From the NCBI RefSeq assembly GCF_001050375.1, contig NZ_KQ130482.1, positions 388,954 to 452,953 on the forward strand: a stretch of 64,000 nucleotides of DNA, in the 5' to 3' direction. The notes beneath the pieces were generated by a model, which saw only the letters and a list, made by a program, of their open reading frames with translations, did not search any database and was not told where the DNA came from. This stretch comes from Catenovulum maritimum (GTDB lineage Bacteria > Pseudomonadota > Gammaproteobacteria > Enterobacterales > Alteromonadaceae). Both the position numbers and the translations under genes were made by a program. Positions 36,317 through 45,439 of the stretch are shown here, piece by piece (positions within the stretch are counted from its first letter, which is position 1; each line of letters opens with the position of its first letter).

Positions 36317-38686
36317 ATGAAACTAAAAAAACGATATTTAGCCAGTTTAGTTGCTGTGCTCACTAGCCAACTTAGTGGTTGTAACAATTTAAATAATCAA
36401 GAAAAAGAAAGCCAATCAAGCCAAGTAAAGATGGCTGAAGTGGTATTGTTTGATTTTGAAAAGGGTCAGGTGCCCGACGGCTTTGAATTTTGGAATGCCG
36501 CGAGTTCAGTAACGGATAAAACCAGTGCAATTGACGGTAACCACTCTTTATTAGTTAAAGTTAATACACTAGATAACAACAGCGCTGGTATGCGTATTAA
36601 GCCTGAAAAGGCATTCGATTGGAGTGAGTATCAAGACTTTAACCTAGCGTTTGATTTAACCAATGCAGGTACTGAGTCGTTACAAATTGATTTAACTATT
36701 TCGGATGAGAATGGCGGTTTTTATACGCGAGGTTTAGTTGTTCCTGTGGGGAAAACACAAACTTTTTACGCCAAAATGGATGGTCACGATCAACAAGATC
36801 CCCCTTGGGCAACGCAAACTGAGTTTAATTTTGCTTCAGGTTTACGCTCAAACCCAGTCACTTGGCAGTCAGATGATAAACAAGTGTATTCGTTTTGGGG
36901 CAAAAAACGTTTAGACATATCAGCTATAACCGCCATTAATTTTTCAGCCAATGGATTATTGTCTGATAGGCAGTTTACCGTCGATAATATTCGTTTACGC
37001 GCAAACCCTAAAATGGATGAAAACTTTTTAGTTGGTTTAATTGATGAGTTTGGTCAAAACGCTAAAGTTGATTATCCAAACAAAGTTAAGTCGGATGCGC
37101 ACTTAAAACAAATGGCAGCAGAAGAACTGGCTAGTCTGAATGCTGAGTTGATGGACGATCGCACTAAGTTCCATGGTTGGAAATCAGGTCCAAGGTTTGC
37201 AGCGACAGGGTATTTCCGCACCGAAAAAATTGAAGGCAAGTGGGCACTTATTGATCCTGAAGGTTACCTATATTTTTCTTCGGGTATAGATATTATTCGC
37301 CTGTCTAACTCATCTACTTTAACAGGGTATGATTTTGATCAGAATTTAGTTGAAAAACGCACTGCAGATATGACAGTGGCGGAAGATGATCAGCCGTTAA
37401 ATCCTGTTAGTAAACAAGCTCAAGCGACTCGTTATGTCGCTAATCAGACACGGAAAGATCTATTTAACTGGTTGCCAGATTATAATGACTCCTTGGGTAA
37501 TCACTATGGCTATCGCCGCGAAACCCAAAGTGGTCCACTTAAACATGGCGAAACCTTTAGTTTTTATAGTGCCAATTTAGAACGTCGATATGGCGAAACG
37601 TATCCTGAATCGTATTTAGACACTTGGCGTCAAGTGACGCTACGCCGTATGCTAGATTGGGGTTATACCTCTTTGGGTAACTGGTCAGAAAGCAGTTACT
37701 ATGGTAACAACCAAATTCCATTTGTCGCCTTTGCCGATATTATTGGCGATTTTGGCACCTTATCAAGCGGGTTTGATTTTTGGCATGGTGTGCCTGATGC
37801 GTATGACCCTAAGTTTAAACAAAGAGCGGTTGCCGCAGCAAAACATGTTGCTGCGCAAATAAACGCAACGCCTTGGTGTATGGGCGTGTTTTTAGATAAT
37901 GAACAAAGCTTTGGTCGTGGCGGCTCTGATGAGTCTCGTTATGGCATAGTGCTTAATACACTCACGCGAGATGCCAAGGAAGTGCATGCTAAAGCGGCAT
38001 TTACACAGTCACTTAAAAACAAGTACAAAACTATATCTGCACTGAATAAAGCTTGGCAAAAAGATATAGCTTCGTGGCAAGCATTTGCTGCCGGTATTGA
38101 TGCTAGCTTTAACACAGAGCAACAAAAGCAAGATTATTCAGAGTTACTTTATCAATATGGTGTGCAGTATTTTGGCACTGTTAACGCTGCGCTTAAATCT
38201 GTGTTGCCAAATCATTTGTATTTAGGATCGCGTTTACCTGTTTGGGGTATGCCGTTAGAAATTGTTAAAGCGGCTGCTGAAAACAGCGATGTCATTACTT
38301 ACAATCTGTACGAAGAAGGTTTGGTTAAAGGTCAATGGGACTTTTTAGCCGAAGTCGATGCGCCTAGCTTAATTGGCGAATTTAGTTTTGGTGCGGATGA
38401 TGCTGGGCATGTTCACCCTGGAATTGTGATTTCTGCCGACCAAAAAGACCGCGCAGAGCAAATGAAGAAATATATGCATTCAATTATCGACAATCCATAT
38501 TTTGTCGGCGTTCATATGTTTCAATATGCAGACGGACCGATAACGGGTCGTGCCTATGATGGTGAAAACTACAACACAGGTATTGTGCGAGTTACGGATG
38601 TGCCATACGAACATATGGTTGAAGCCGCGAAAGATGTGCATCAAAACCTATATCAAAGACGTTATGGGTATCTGTTGAAGGATTAA
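36317..38686 (+). CDS. GH50 beta-agarase, lipoprotein (paralogue 1)
   Basis: The protein has 789 residues with a lipobox (SQLSGC). An N-terminal CBM-like beta-sandwich (about 45-230) precedes the GH50 TIM barrel. Family signatures are ALIDPEGYLYFSSGID, the acid/base Glu in FLDNEQSFG (E529) and the nucleophile Glu in LIGEFSFGADD (E688). The 159-residue spacing matches the 161 known for GH50 exo-agarases. These enzymes release neoagarobiose from agar ends, probably at the cell surface here. A paralogue lies at 55409-57730. A terminator follows at 38699, and the CadC-like regulator gene lies directly upstream. Confidence 0.9.
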   Translation: MKLKKRYLASLVAVLTSQLSGCNNLNNQEKESQSSQVKMAEVVLFDFEKGQVPDGFEFWNAASSVTDKTSAIDGNHSLLVKVNTLDNNSAGMRIKPEKAFDWSEYQDFNLAFDLTNAGTESLQIDLTISDENGGFYTRGLVVPVGKTQTFYAKMDGHDQQDPPWATQTEFNFASGLRSNPVTWQSDDKQVYSFWGKKRLDISAITAINFSANGLLSDRQFTVDNIRLRANPKMDENFLVGLIDEFGQNAKVDYPNKVKSDAHLKQMAAEELASLNAELMDDRTKFHGWKSGPRFAATGYFRTEKIEGKWALIDPEGYLYFSSGIDIIRLSNSSTLTGYDFDQNLVEKRTADMTVAEDDQPLNPVSKQAQATRYVANQTRKDLFNWLPDYNDSLGNHYGYRRETQSGPLKHGETFSFYSANLERRYGETYPESYLDTWRQVTLRRMLDWGYTSLGNWSESSYYGNNQIPFVAFADIIGDFGTLSSGFDFWHGVPDAYDPKFKQRAVAAAKHVAAQINATPWCMGVFLDNEQSFGRGGSDESRYGIVLNTLTRDAKEVHAKAAFTQSLKNKYKTISALNKAWQKDIASWQAFAAGIDASFNTEQQKQDYSELLYQYGVQYFGTVNAALKSVLPNHLYLGSRLPVWGMPLEIVKAAAENSDVITYNLYEEGLVKGQWDFLAEVDAPSLIGEFSFGADDAGHVHPGIVISADQKDRAEQMKKYMHSIIDNPYFVGVHMFQYADGPITGRAYDGENYNTGIVRVTDVPYEHMVEAAKDVHQNLYQRRYGYLLKD

Positions 38687-38698
38687 ATTTGTAGACCC

Positions 38699-38726
38699 TA
38701 GGGAGCGTTAATGCTCCCTATCTTTT
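38699..38726 (+). terminator. intrinsic terminator
   Basis: The perfect arms TAGGGAGC (38699-38706) and GCTCCCTA (38713-38720) have a 6-nt loop and are followed by TCTTTT. Confidence 0.85.
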
Positions 38727-38820
38727 GCAGAGATTCAGCTAAGCCGCTATTTTCTCTCTCTGTAGAGTTAAGTGTTTATCTACTGCCACTGCTCAGCAGC
38801 AAAATCTTTGATTTTATTTT

Positions 38821-38894
38821 AGTTAACAATAAACAATTCTTGATCTTAAAATATCTATCTATTAGATTAGTTCATCTATTAAATTGTTAACGAT
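38821..38894. promoter_or_regulatory. two candidate GTTAAC operator sites
   Basis: AGTTAACAATAAACAATT (38821-38838) and ATTGTTAACGAT (38883-38894) lie 30-100 bp before the lipoprotein gene at 38924. Both match the GTTAACAAT word seen upstream of other glycan-related genes in this window. Confidence 0.4.
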
Positions 38895-38923
38895 TTTTTC
38901 CAATTAAAGGACAATACATTATT

Positions 38924-39799
38924 ATGTTTAAGATAAGCTCAATTATTTTAACATGTTTCTTAGTAACGGCCTGCAGTCTTGAAATTGATTCTGGTGATGA
39001 AGATATCTCACATTATGGTCTCTATAACAGTATAGAAAGTCAGACTACGACGGATCAAACGAGCCAAAATAGAATCTCAGTCGGTCAATTTGGTTATGCC
39101 ATCATTGACAGCCAACACCATTTATATCAGGTGTCTATGCCAACGGTTGGCACTGCTTCTGATATATTAATTGAGCCAGTTGGCTACGACTGTAGTAGTG
39201 GAACATGTGTGCTAGTGACTGTACAAGACTTAGATTCGAATGGCTCCATGGATTCACTTGGCTACGACTGTGACACGCTAGATTGTGAGCTAGATGTCGC
39301 AACTAGTAAAATTATCACAGCTAAGCTGCAATTTACCGAACAAAAAATCAGTGGTTCTGCTTTACGTTATACTCCAGCCCCTGAAAATTATTCAGCTACT
39401 GGTGAATTTAAGCAAACAGATTTTGTTTTAAACTTAACCAATGATTCCACTAATCAGCCAACTCTTTTTTTACAAAAATCGTCTCAATTAGTCGCTTCCA
39501 ACTTAGACCAAATTTCAGGGAACTGGACAAATACTAATGCGACTAGCAGTTATAGTATTGATAGTGTCGGTAACATCAGTGGTAGCAATCAAGCCGGTTG
39601 CATTGTTTCGGGTAAGTTGACTGGTGAACAAGATCAACTGCTAGAGAAAATCTCATTAGTTATCTCAGGTTGCACTGCAAATAATCAAACAGTGCAAGGC
39701 TACATTGCTCGCATCGCCTCTGAAAACAATGCGAACTTCACATTACTACTCGTTGCGAATAATGACAACTTCGCATTTGGTGAAATATTAATAAGATAA
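38924..39799 (+). CDS. lipoprotein of unknown function
   Basis: The protein has 291 residues with a lipobox (FLVTAC). Two GYDC motifs about 37 residues apart (VGYDCSSGTCVLVTVQD and LGYDCDTLDCELDVA) suggest an internal duplication with paired cysteines. The rest is rich in Ser, Thr and Asn and looks like an extracellular beta-rich domain. No family was recognised. It stands alone between two candidate operator sites and a strong terminator. It may be a surface protein under the same control as the agar genes, which is inference. Confidence 0.6.
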   Translation: MFKISSIILTCFLVTACSLEIDSGDEDISHYGLYNSIESQTTTDQTSQNRISVGQFGYAIIDSQHHLYQVSMPTVGTASDILIEPVGYDCSSGTCVLVTVQDLDSNGSMDSLGYDCDTLDCELDVATSKIITAKLQFTEQKISGSALRYTPAPENYSATGEFKQTDFVLNLTNDSTNQPTLFLQKSSQLVASNLDQISGNWTNTNATSSYSIDSVGNISGSNQAGCIVSGKLTGEQDQLLEKISLVISGCTANNQTVQGYIARIASENNANFTLLLVANNDNFAFGEILIR

Positions 39800-39872
39800 T
39801 CCGAGCGGTATAGCGCTAAATTTTTAAAATTATTGATCGGAGTCATCTAACTAAACAGAAGTTACGTAGATT

Positions 39873-39919
39873 AGCTATTGCCGTTTTAGGATTGATAAAA
39901 CAGCAATAGCTCATTTTTT
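39873..39919 (+). terminator. strong intrinsic terminator at the left edge of the retron island
   Basis: The arms AGCTATTGC (39873-39881) and GCAATAGCT (39903-39911) are extended inward by GTTTTA / TAAAAC. They are followed by CATTTTTTAATT. Confidence 0.85.
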
Positions 39920-39931
39920 AATTAGTGGCTT

Positions 39932-40210
39932 TTAACTGGACAATTTCGATATCAGCAGCCGTAATCGCGCTTTATTACGATACGCGGGTGGAAAATAACT
40001 TGTATCTATGCCACCCAATTGCATCAACCATGGCCATTTAATTACATACAGCGTTGCCACCGCTTAGATGTGATAGTATCAAAGGACTGCTCCGTGCCAT
40101 AAGCAGACATTGAGGCTAACTCATAATTGCCCCATTACGAGTTTAGTCGAGCGTCGCAAATGAGCGAATTGCGGACGGTCGAAATTTTAAACATTACCGC
40201 ATTTTATTTT
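39932..40210 (-). other. decayed sequence / dispersed-repeat remnant
   Basis: No intact gene is present. On the minus strand a 43-codon frame (40063 to 39932) ends in a protein-like stretch (GIDTSYFPPAYRNKARLRLL). A second frame just upstream (40134 to about 40045) reads WGNYELASMSAYGTEQSFD, as if one product had been broken by a frameshift. Within it, the minus-strand sequence at 40107-40080 matches 23 of 28 bases of the plus-strand sequence at 43133-43160. It could be a pseudogene or a non-coding dispersed repeat. Confidence 0.35.
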
Positions 40211-40299
40211 ATATAAGCAGACGCTTAGCCAACATCGTTGATGTGCAAGTTATGTTGGAATATATTGCAGCTTGATTTTTTGACTAAAAATCTATATAT

Positions 40300-40500
40300 T
40301 TAGTGGCATACCTAGCGACTAGGAGCATCTCCAGTCAGTATGCAAGGTCACTACAGGCTATGAGTCATGTTACCCTTACGCCAATTCGCCTATCTGTGTA
40401 TTGGCGTAAGAATGTAACCTACCCCTTCCTTTTCCTTTCAGAAATCCCTATTCACTCATTCCTGTTACAATTATCAAATTTTTTGCTGGCGTACAGATAA
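40300..40500 (+). ncRNA. putative retron msr/msd RNA
   Basis: This structured region lies 95-295 bp before the reverse transcriptase gene. Hairpin 1 (40306-40343) has GCATAC pairing with GTATGC, then GACT-(A)-GGAG pairing with CTCCAGTC around a CAT loop. The internal loop holds TAGCG, comparable to the TTAGCG at the branch point of known retrons. Hairpin 2 has CTTACGCCAAT (40375-40385) pairing perfectly with ATTGGCGTAAG (40400-40410), extended by GTTAC/GTAAC. A pyrimidine-rich tract follows. A weak a1/a2 candidate is TACCTAGC (40309-40316) with GCTGGCGTA (40485-40493). The structure is visible in the sequence; the msr/msd role is inferred. Confidence 0.5.
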
Positions 40501-40594
40501 GAAACATCCACACCATATACATTAATCTTTTAGCCAGTATACTGATAACATAACGTATTAATAAGTATAGGTTTATAGGCGGAGCATTATACAC

Positions 40595-41596
40595 GTGAAC
40601 GGTGAGAACAATAGACGATGTCTACAAGAAATATTTGTCTCGACATTCCATGACAAAATAATGTTTAAAGACTTCATGCAAATTGATGTGAATGGTGAAT
40701 TTCAGAAGATTAATCTGAAAAAACGTACAGTGTACGCTCCTACACCTAAACTAAAATTGCTCCACCGTTTTATAAATAACACTGTATTAGAGTTCGCAGA
40801 CTACAACGCTGATGTAGTTTTTTCTTACAGAAAAGGTGTAAGTATTCGTAATGCTGTTGAAAAGCATTCACATAATAATTTTTTCTTTCAAACAGACCTA
40901 TCGAACTTCTATGGCAATATTCACCAAAGTGAAGTTCAAACGGCATTAATGAATCAGCTTAAAAATACACCTGTGTTAGACGTGGAAAAATATATCCAAA
41001 GAATAGTAGAACTAGTTATTGTTGATGACCATATTCCTGCCGGATTCTCGACGTCGCCTCTATTAAGCAATATTTGCCTATTTAGCTTCGATAATGAGCT
41101 TTTAAAATATTGCCAGGCACATGACCTTACTTATACTAGATATTCAGACGATTTAATTATATCCGGTCAGACTAATGAGTTCGCTGGAGATATTGAACCA
41201 GTAATTAATAATTTACTGGCCGAGTATGTAAATACCGGAATTAGTATCAATAAATCTAAGACTAAACTTCACAAAAAAGGGCACAAATTCAAGTTACTTG
41301 GCTTTAGTATTCTACCAAATGGGGTTGTTACAATACCTAGTGCAGATAAAAAAGAAATCGAGTCTCTGCTTTATTTTTATTTAACGGATAACAATAAATT
41401 TGAAAACCATTTTAAGAATACTCAGAATCCTAAGGATATAGAGTCCTATGATAAATCATTAAGAGAGCACGCTTTAGGTACACTATCGGGAAAATTGATA
41501 GCTTTTAACTCAATGGACAAGCAGTACGTTTCTAAATTACGTCGAAAATATGGCAATACAGTGATTGATATGTTCATCAGAAAGTCGGTGAAGTAA
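40595..41596 (+). CDS. retron-like reverse transcriptase
   Basis: The protein has 333 residues, the single-domain size of retron reverse transcriptases. In order: KKRTVYAPTPKLKLLHRFI (RT1), GVSIRNAVEKH (the NA-x-H-like element), FFFQTDLSNFYGNI (first catalytic Asp), IPAGFSTSPLLSNI (RT4) and the active site YTRYSDDLIIS (Y183, D185, D186). Then come INKSKTKLHKKGHKFKLLGF and a C-terminal SKLRRKYGN. YSDD replaces the common YADD, and LLGF replaces the VTGL often seen in retrons. The start is GTG 40595 with GGAG 10 nt upstream. The next gene begins 1 bp after its stop, so the two are co-translated. It would make an RNA-linked DNA used in anti-phage sensing. Confidence 0.85.
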   Translation: MNGENNRRCLQEIFVSTFHDKIMFKDFMQIDVNGEFQKINLKKRTVYAPTPKLKLLHRFINNTVLEFADYNADVVFSYRKGVSIRNAVEKHSHNNFFFQTDLSNFYGNIHQSEVQTALMNQLKNTPVLDVEKYIQRIVELVIVDDHIPAGFSTSPLLSNICLFSFDNELLKYCQAHDLTYTRYSDDLIISGQTNEFAGDIEPVINNLLAEYVNTGISINKSKTKLHKKGHKFKLLGFSILPNGVVTIPSADKKEIESLLYFYLTDNNKFENHFKNTQNPKDIESYDKSLREHALGTLSGKLIAFNSMDKQYVSKLRRKYGNTVIDMFIRKSVK

Positions 41597-41597
41597 A

Positions 41598-42992
41598 TTG
41601 AATATTACAATTACAGTTAGTAATGTTCAACATATACACAAGCAAGAAGTCTCCTTCGATTTGTCTAAAAATCATCTTATGTGTATTGCAGGTAAGAACG
41701 GAGTGGGAAAGACTACTTTGATACGTGCTATACGTAATTTAGCCATAAATAATACATTTCAAGAAACCGCCGCCCCATATATATTTAATAAAGACAGTAA
41801 AATCAAATATTCAATTGATAAATTAGCTGAGCCAATTGAATTTACGTTCAACAAATTTTTAAAAGGTATAGACAGTCGGCAAGATATACCAGAAGAGCTT
41901 AAGTCTATTATTAATGTCGAGCTACCAATACCCCATGGAGAGCGTTTTAACCACTTCAGGCGCTTATCTGACATTGACGAATTATTGCGAGCTAAAATAG
42001 CTATAGGTGAATTCACAGCACCAGCAGAGTTAATTACATTCTTGGAAAGGATCTATGGCGAGAATAGATTCGAGTTGTTAAAACAAGTTGAAATCAGTAA
42101 AACCACTTACTATTTTATTCTCAAAGATGAAGAGGAAAGGTATTACATTAGGGAAGATTACTTTAGCTCTGGTGAGTATTTTGTTGTTAATTTGTTTAAG
42201 CAAATTCAGCAAGGCAAAAAATTGATTGTAATTGATGAAATAGATATTTCGTTAGATGCTAGTGCTCAAGTTAATCTAGTTAAAGTGCTTCGAGAGTATT
42301 GTATTCAATATCAAACAAATATTGTGTTTACCACTCATTCACTTGCGTTGATGAAAACACTAGAGGACGACGAATTATACTATATGGAGCCAGTTCAAGG
42401 ACCTGATGGTGCTCGCATTTCAGTCACGCATCGTTCGTATAACTTCATTAAGAGTGTAATGTATGGCTTCACAGGATTTGACAAGTATATACTGACTGAA
42501 GATGAGTGTTTAGCTAACTATATCAATTATTTAATCAGCACTTTTGATAATGGGGTATTTTTTAAATACCAAATTATCTACATTGGTGGTGCGACTCAAG
42601 TAATTGATCTTAAGAGGCGAAATGATAATGCTAATTTTCTTTCTGAACCAAAAAATATAATGGAAGTATTAGATGGTGACCAAAGAGGAAAAGCTTATAC
42701 ACATGATGTTGAAAATTTGATTTTTCTGCCATTTTTGAACATAGAACTTGAGTTATATAGAAGGTTTGAAGCGGGAGAACTTCCGATTTCTGGTTTAAGT
42801 GAAATAACTAATAAAAAAGAAACTGACAAAGCGAAAAATTTATACAAACAATTGACTAAAATAGATTACGTACGTGGAGCGTTGATGTCAAAGGAAGATA
42901 TTTACGCTTATTTGGAAACATTGAACCCAGATGGAGTACAGGAATTCAAAGAGCATCTTCGTGAATTTTTAACCATCGAGTTTGATAAATAA
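41598..42992 (+). CDS. ATPase-TOPRIM (OLD-like) retron effector
   Basis: The protein has 464 residues. An ABC/SMC-type ATPase domain shows Walker A GKNGVGKTT (from G32), an ABC-like signature SSGEYF, Walker B KLIVIDEID (D213, E214) and an H-loop IVFTTHS. The C-terminal ~170 residues fit a TOPRIM nuclease: ILTEDECLANYI (E301/E303) and VLDGDQRG (D359, D361). This is the layout of OLD-family nucleases that serve as effectors in some retron defence systems. The start is TTG 41598 with GGTGAAG upstream, 1 bp after the reverse transcriptase stop. It is likely a toxic nuclease held in check by the RT-msDNA complex and released on phage attack; this follows from known systems and was not shown here. 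Confidence 0.8.
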   Translation: MNITITVSNVQHIHKQEVSFDLSKNHLMCIAGKNGVGKTTLIRAIRNLAINNTFQETAAPYIFNKDSKIKYSIDKLAEPIEFTFNKFLKGIDSRQDIPEELKSIINVELPIPHGERFNHFRRLSDIDELLRAKIAIGEFTAPAELITFLERIYGENRFELLKQVEISKTTYYFILKDEEERYYIREDYFSSGEYFVVNLFKQIQQGKKLIVIDEIDISLDASAQVNLVKVLREYCIQYQTNIVFTTHSLALMKTLEDDELYYMEPVQGPDGARISVTHRSYNFIKSVMYGFTGFDKYILTEDECLANYINYLISTFDNGVFFKYQIIYIGGATQVIDLKRRNDNANFLSEPKNIMEVLDGDQRGKAYTHDVENLIFLPFLNIELELYRRFEAGELPISGLSEITNKKETDKAKNLYKQLTKIDYVRGALMSKEDIYAYLETLNPDGVQEFKEHLREFLTIEFDK

Positions 42993-43074
42993 GATCCTAA
43001 CTAAATCATTTTCGTTTTATATCAGTGGTTATATATTGTCTTGAATTGAGTAATTAAGCAATTTATATCCAAAA

Positions 43075-43410
43075 ATATCATATGTGGACGGCTGCTTTGA
43101 AATTTTTAATAAACTAAGCAAGAATGTTCTGAACGTCCGCTTCTGGCACAGAGCCGTCCTTCGGCTCTAAATTGTTTCTGTCCAAAAACGTGCTAGAGTG
43201 GCCGTCCGCTTTTCGCGCAAAGCAGAAATATAGGCTTTGTGCCACAGTGAACTTAATTTGTCAGCGGCAAACTTAATGCAATTCAGTGGTGACCGTAAAT
43301 GTCATTTGGTGGCTGTGTTGAATGATAATGACTGGCATTTTTGATGTAATAGGCTGGCAAATTTAATGTGATTTTCCACGTGGGGGCGGGGGCAAACTTA
43401 TTGATTCCAA
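43075..43410. mobile_element. remnant repeat region right of the retron, resembling an IS end
   Basis: No gene is present. GGCAAACTTAATG-like words recur at 43248-43259, 43266-43283, 43334-43350, 43356-43373 and 43391-43408. Repeats of this type are typical of transposase binding sites at the ends of IS21-like elements, but no transposase is present. A GC-rich hairpin AGAGCCG/CGGCTCT lies at 43150-43168. The 28-bp sequence at 43133-43160 is related in inverted orientation to 40107-40080 on the other side of the retron. The IS assignment is an inference. Confidence 0.4.
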
Positions 43411-43531
43411 TTCGGTAAATCATGTAACACTGATGCAGTTTTCGACTGATATTAACTTTATCACTTGATTACCTGAAAGTTGTTTCTTAAAGGTCAGGTC
43501 TCATTAAGACTGGTTAATAATGGGACTTATT

Positions 43532-45139
43532 ATGAGAGCTTTTTTTCAATCTATTAGTGGCAAGGTGCTGCTTGGTTATTTATCTGTTTTTATCATTACT
43601 TTATGCGCCGCTAATATTTTAATTAGTGCGAATCATAAAGTTAATTTAAAAACGAGCGCTTTTATTGAGCAAACGCTGCCGCAAATTGATTTAATCAATC
43701 AGTTAGATTCAAATTATATGCAAGCCTTACTGTTTGCATATTCTTATTATGGAACAACCATAAATCCAGCTGAATATTTAAAAGTCGTTAAACCATTGGA
43801 CGAAAAGATTAATCAGCAAGTCAAGAAGTTACAAGTAATGGAATTAGCGAACTCGGATTTAACTGCAAAAAATAACCGTTTAATTCGATATCTATATGAC
43901 CTCAATAAAATTATGCGAGAATCATCCGTAGACTGGGATGCGGCGAGGGATTTACTCGTTCAACTAGATAAACAAGCTATTCTAATCACAGAATCTCTGG
44001 ATCAAGTTAAAATCAAAGTATCGAATCACGCTAAATATGAAAGCCAAGTTATTCTGGATGATCTTGATTTTAGTTATTATGTGTTACTCAGTTTAGTAGC
44101 GGGTATCTGCCTCGTATCTGTAATTGCTTACTTAATATCTCAACAAAAAATAACTGCGCCGATTAAACACTTAACCAGTAATTTGAGCATAATATCAGAC
44201 CAACACGATTTAAGCCGTGCGATAAGCTTAAACTCTAAAGGTGAAGTTAAGACTATGACGGATAGTTTAAACTCATTATTTGATAACTTTAGAGGTAGTA
44301 TTACTAAGGTTTCTTTAGCGACTAGCCAAATATTTGAATCAAGCCGACACTTTACCGCTAATAGCCAAAGCTCAAACCAATCAATAACAGATCTCAGTAG
44401 TAAGGTTGAACAAGTTACTGAGCAAATGCAAAATCTAGAGCATCAGATGATAGAAAGTTTTGAATGCTCCCAGCTAACAGCGGCGCAAGCCCAGCAAAGT
44501 GCTGACTTGGTCGCAGCTGGGCAAGACAAGGTAGTTGAAAGCGCCAAAAGTATTAATGAGTTAGCGGTTGATATTAGTAAAACAGCCGAAATTTTAAATA
44601 GTTTGCATCAATCTGGAGAGCAAGTTTCTGGGGTCGTCGATACGATTGCTGATATCGCTGCTCAAACTAATTTACTGGCATTAAATGCGGCTATCGAAGC
44701 AGCTAGGGCAGGAGAATCTGGACGCGGATTTGCTGTTGTTGCCGATGAAGTACGAACATTAGCAACTCGAACGCATCAGTCGACAGTAGAAATAAATAGC
44801 ATGCTGGTGAAAATAGTTGAGGCGATTGGCTCGGCACTCGCCACTATGGACTCTAATCAAGCAAAGGTAAGAAAATCTGAAGCGCAAGCTGAGTTATTAG
44901 TAGAGTCATTAGAGTTAACTCGAGGTCATATTTTACAACTAGCTGATACCAGTATTAAAAATCAAGCTTTGGCGGCTAGCTCAGAGCAAAGTGCTAAGAA
45001 TATGGAGCAAGATATTATTCAATTTAAGCAGGTCGCAAACAGTATATCTGATGGTAATTTAAGAACGATAACCAGTGCCGAAGATCTAACTGAGCTGGCA
45101 TCTCAATTAAATGATTTAGTCAAAGTTTTTAAAACATAA
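43532..45139 (+). CDS. methyl-accepting chemotaxis protein
   Basis: The protein has about 535 residues. Transmembrane helix 1 is at about 7-29 ([20 protein letters not shown]), followed by a periplasmic four-helix-bundle sensor of about 150 residues. Helix 2 ([21 protein letters not shown]) leads to a HAMP domain and the signalling domain. Its hairpin tip reads [21 protein letters not shown] and continues with [15 protein letters not shown]. No pentapeptide methyltransferase tether is seen at the C-terminus. ATG 43532 is preferred because GGGA lies 6 nt upstream; ATG 43520 overlaps that site. The ligand is unknown. It is a single gene next to the retron island. Confidence 0.85.
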   Translation: MRAFFQSISGKVLLGYLSVFIITLCAANILISANHKVNLKTSAFIEQTLPQIDLINQLDSNYMQALLFAYSYYGTTINPAEYLKVVKPLDEKINQQVKKLQVMELANSDLTAKNNRLIRYLYDLNKIMRESSVDWDAARDLLVQLDKQAILITESLDQVKIKVSNHAKYESQVILDDLDFSYYVLLSLVAGICLVSVIAYLISQQKITAPIKHLTSNLSIISDQHDLSRAISLNSKGEVKTMTDSLNSLFDNFRGSITKVSLATSQIFESSRHFTANSQSSNQSITDLSSKVEQVTEQMQNLEHQMIESFECSQLTAAQAQQSADLVAAGQDKVVESAKSINELAVDISKTAEILNSLHQSGEQVSGVVDTIADIAAQTNLLALNAAIEAARAGESGRGFAVVADEVRTLATRTHQSTVEINSMLVKIVEAIGSALATMDSNQAKVRKSEAQAELLVESLELTRGHILQLADTSIKNQALAASSEQSAKNMEQDIIQFKQVANSISDGNLRTITSAEDLTELASQLNDLVKVFKT

Positions 45140-45282
45140 TAGTTTAAAAGTAACGGAAATTTTGAGCAAATACAGCTAATGCATGTGAAATATTATCACT
45201 TTTGATTCTATGCTCTGAGGCAAGATTTAGTTATAGCTCACAGATATTTTGGGCTATTTTTCCTTGCTAATAAGGTATTAGG

Positions 45283-45380
45283 TGCGTTGAATTTGCGTAC
45301 ATAATAGCCAGCTATGACGTACGCAAATTGTCCTTATGCAAAGAAAAAGCACATCTCGAGAAATAAAAACCAATAATATC
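45283..45380. repeat. dispersed palindromic element, copy B
   Basis: The perfect arms AATTTGCGTAC (45290-45300) and GTACGCAAATT (45319-45329) enclose a second perfect hairpin, ATAGC-CA-GCTAT (45304-45315). Sequence and geometry match copy A at 23603-23700. It lies between the convergent genes ending at 45139 and 45440 and may also serve as a terminator. Confidence 0.6.
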
Positions 45381-45439
45381 AATGATTGGATTGGTTAACT
45401 CACCTCTAGTCCCGAGTTAAGGTTATTTACAGCTTATTT

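Noticed and set aside
40303-40500. 65-residue open frame before the reverse transcriptase
   Set aside because: It lies over the two hairpins, has no ribosome site and no family match. The RNA structure is the better explanation.
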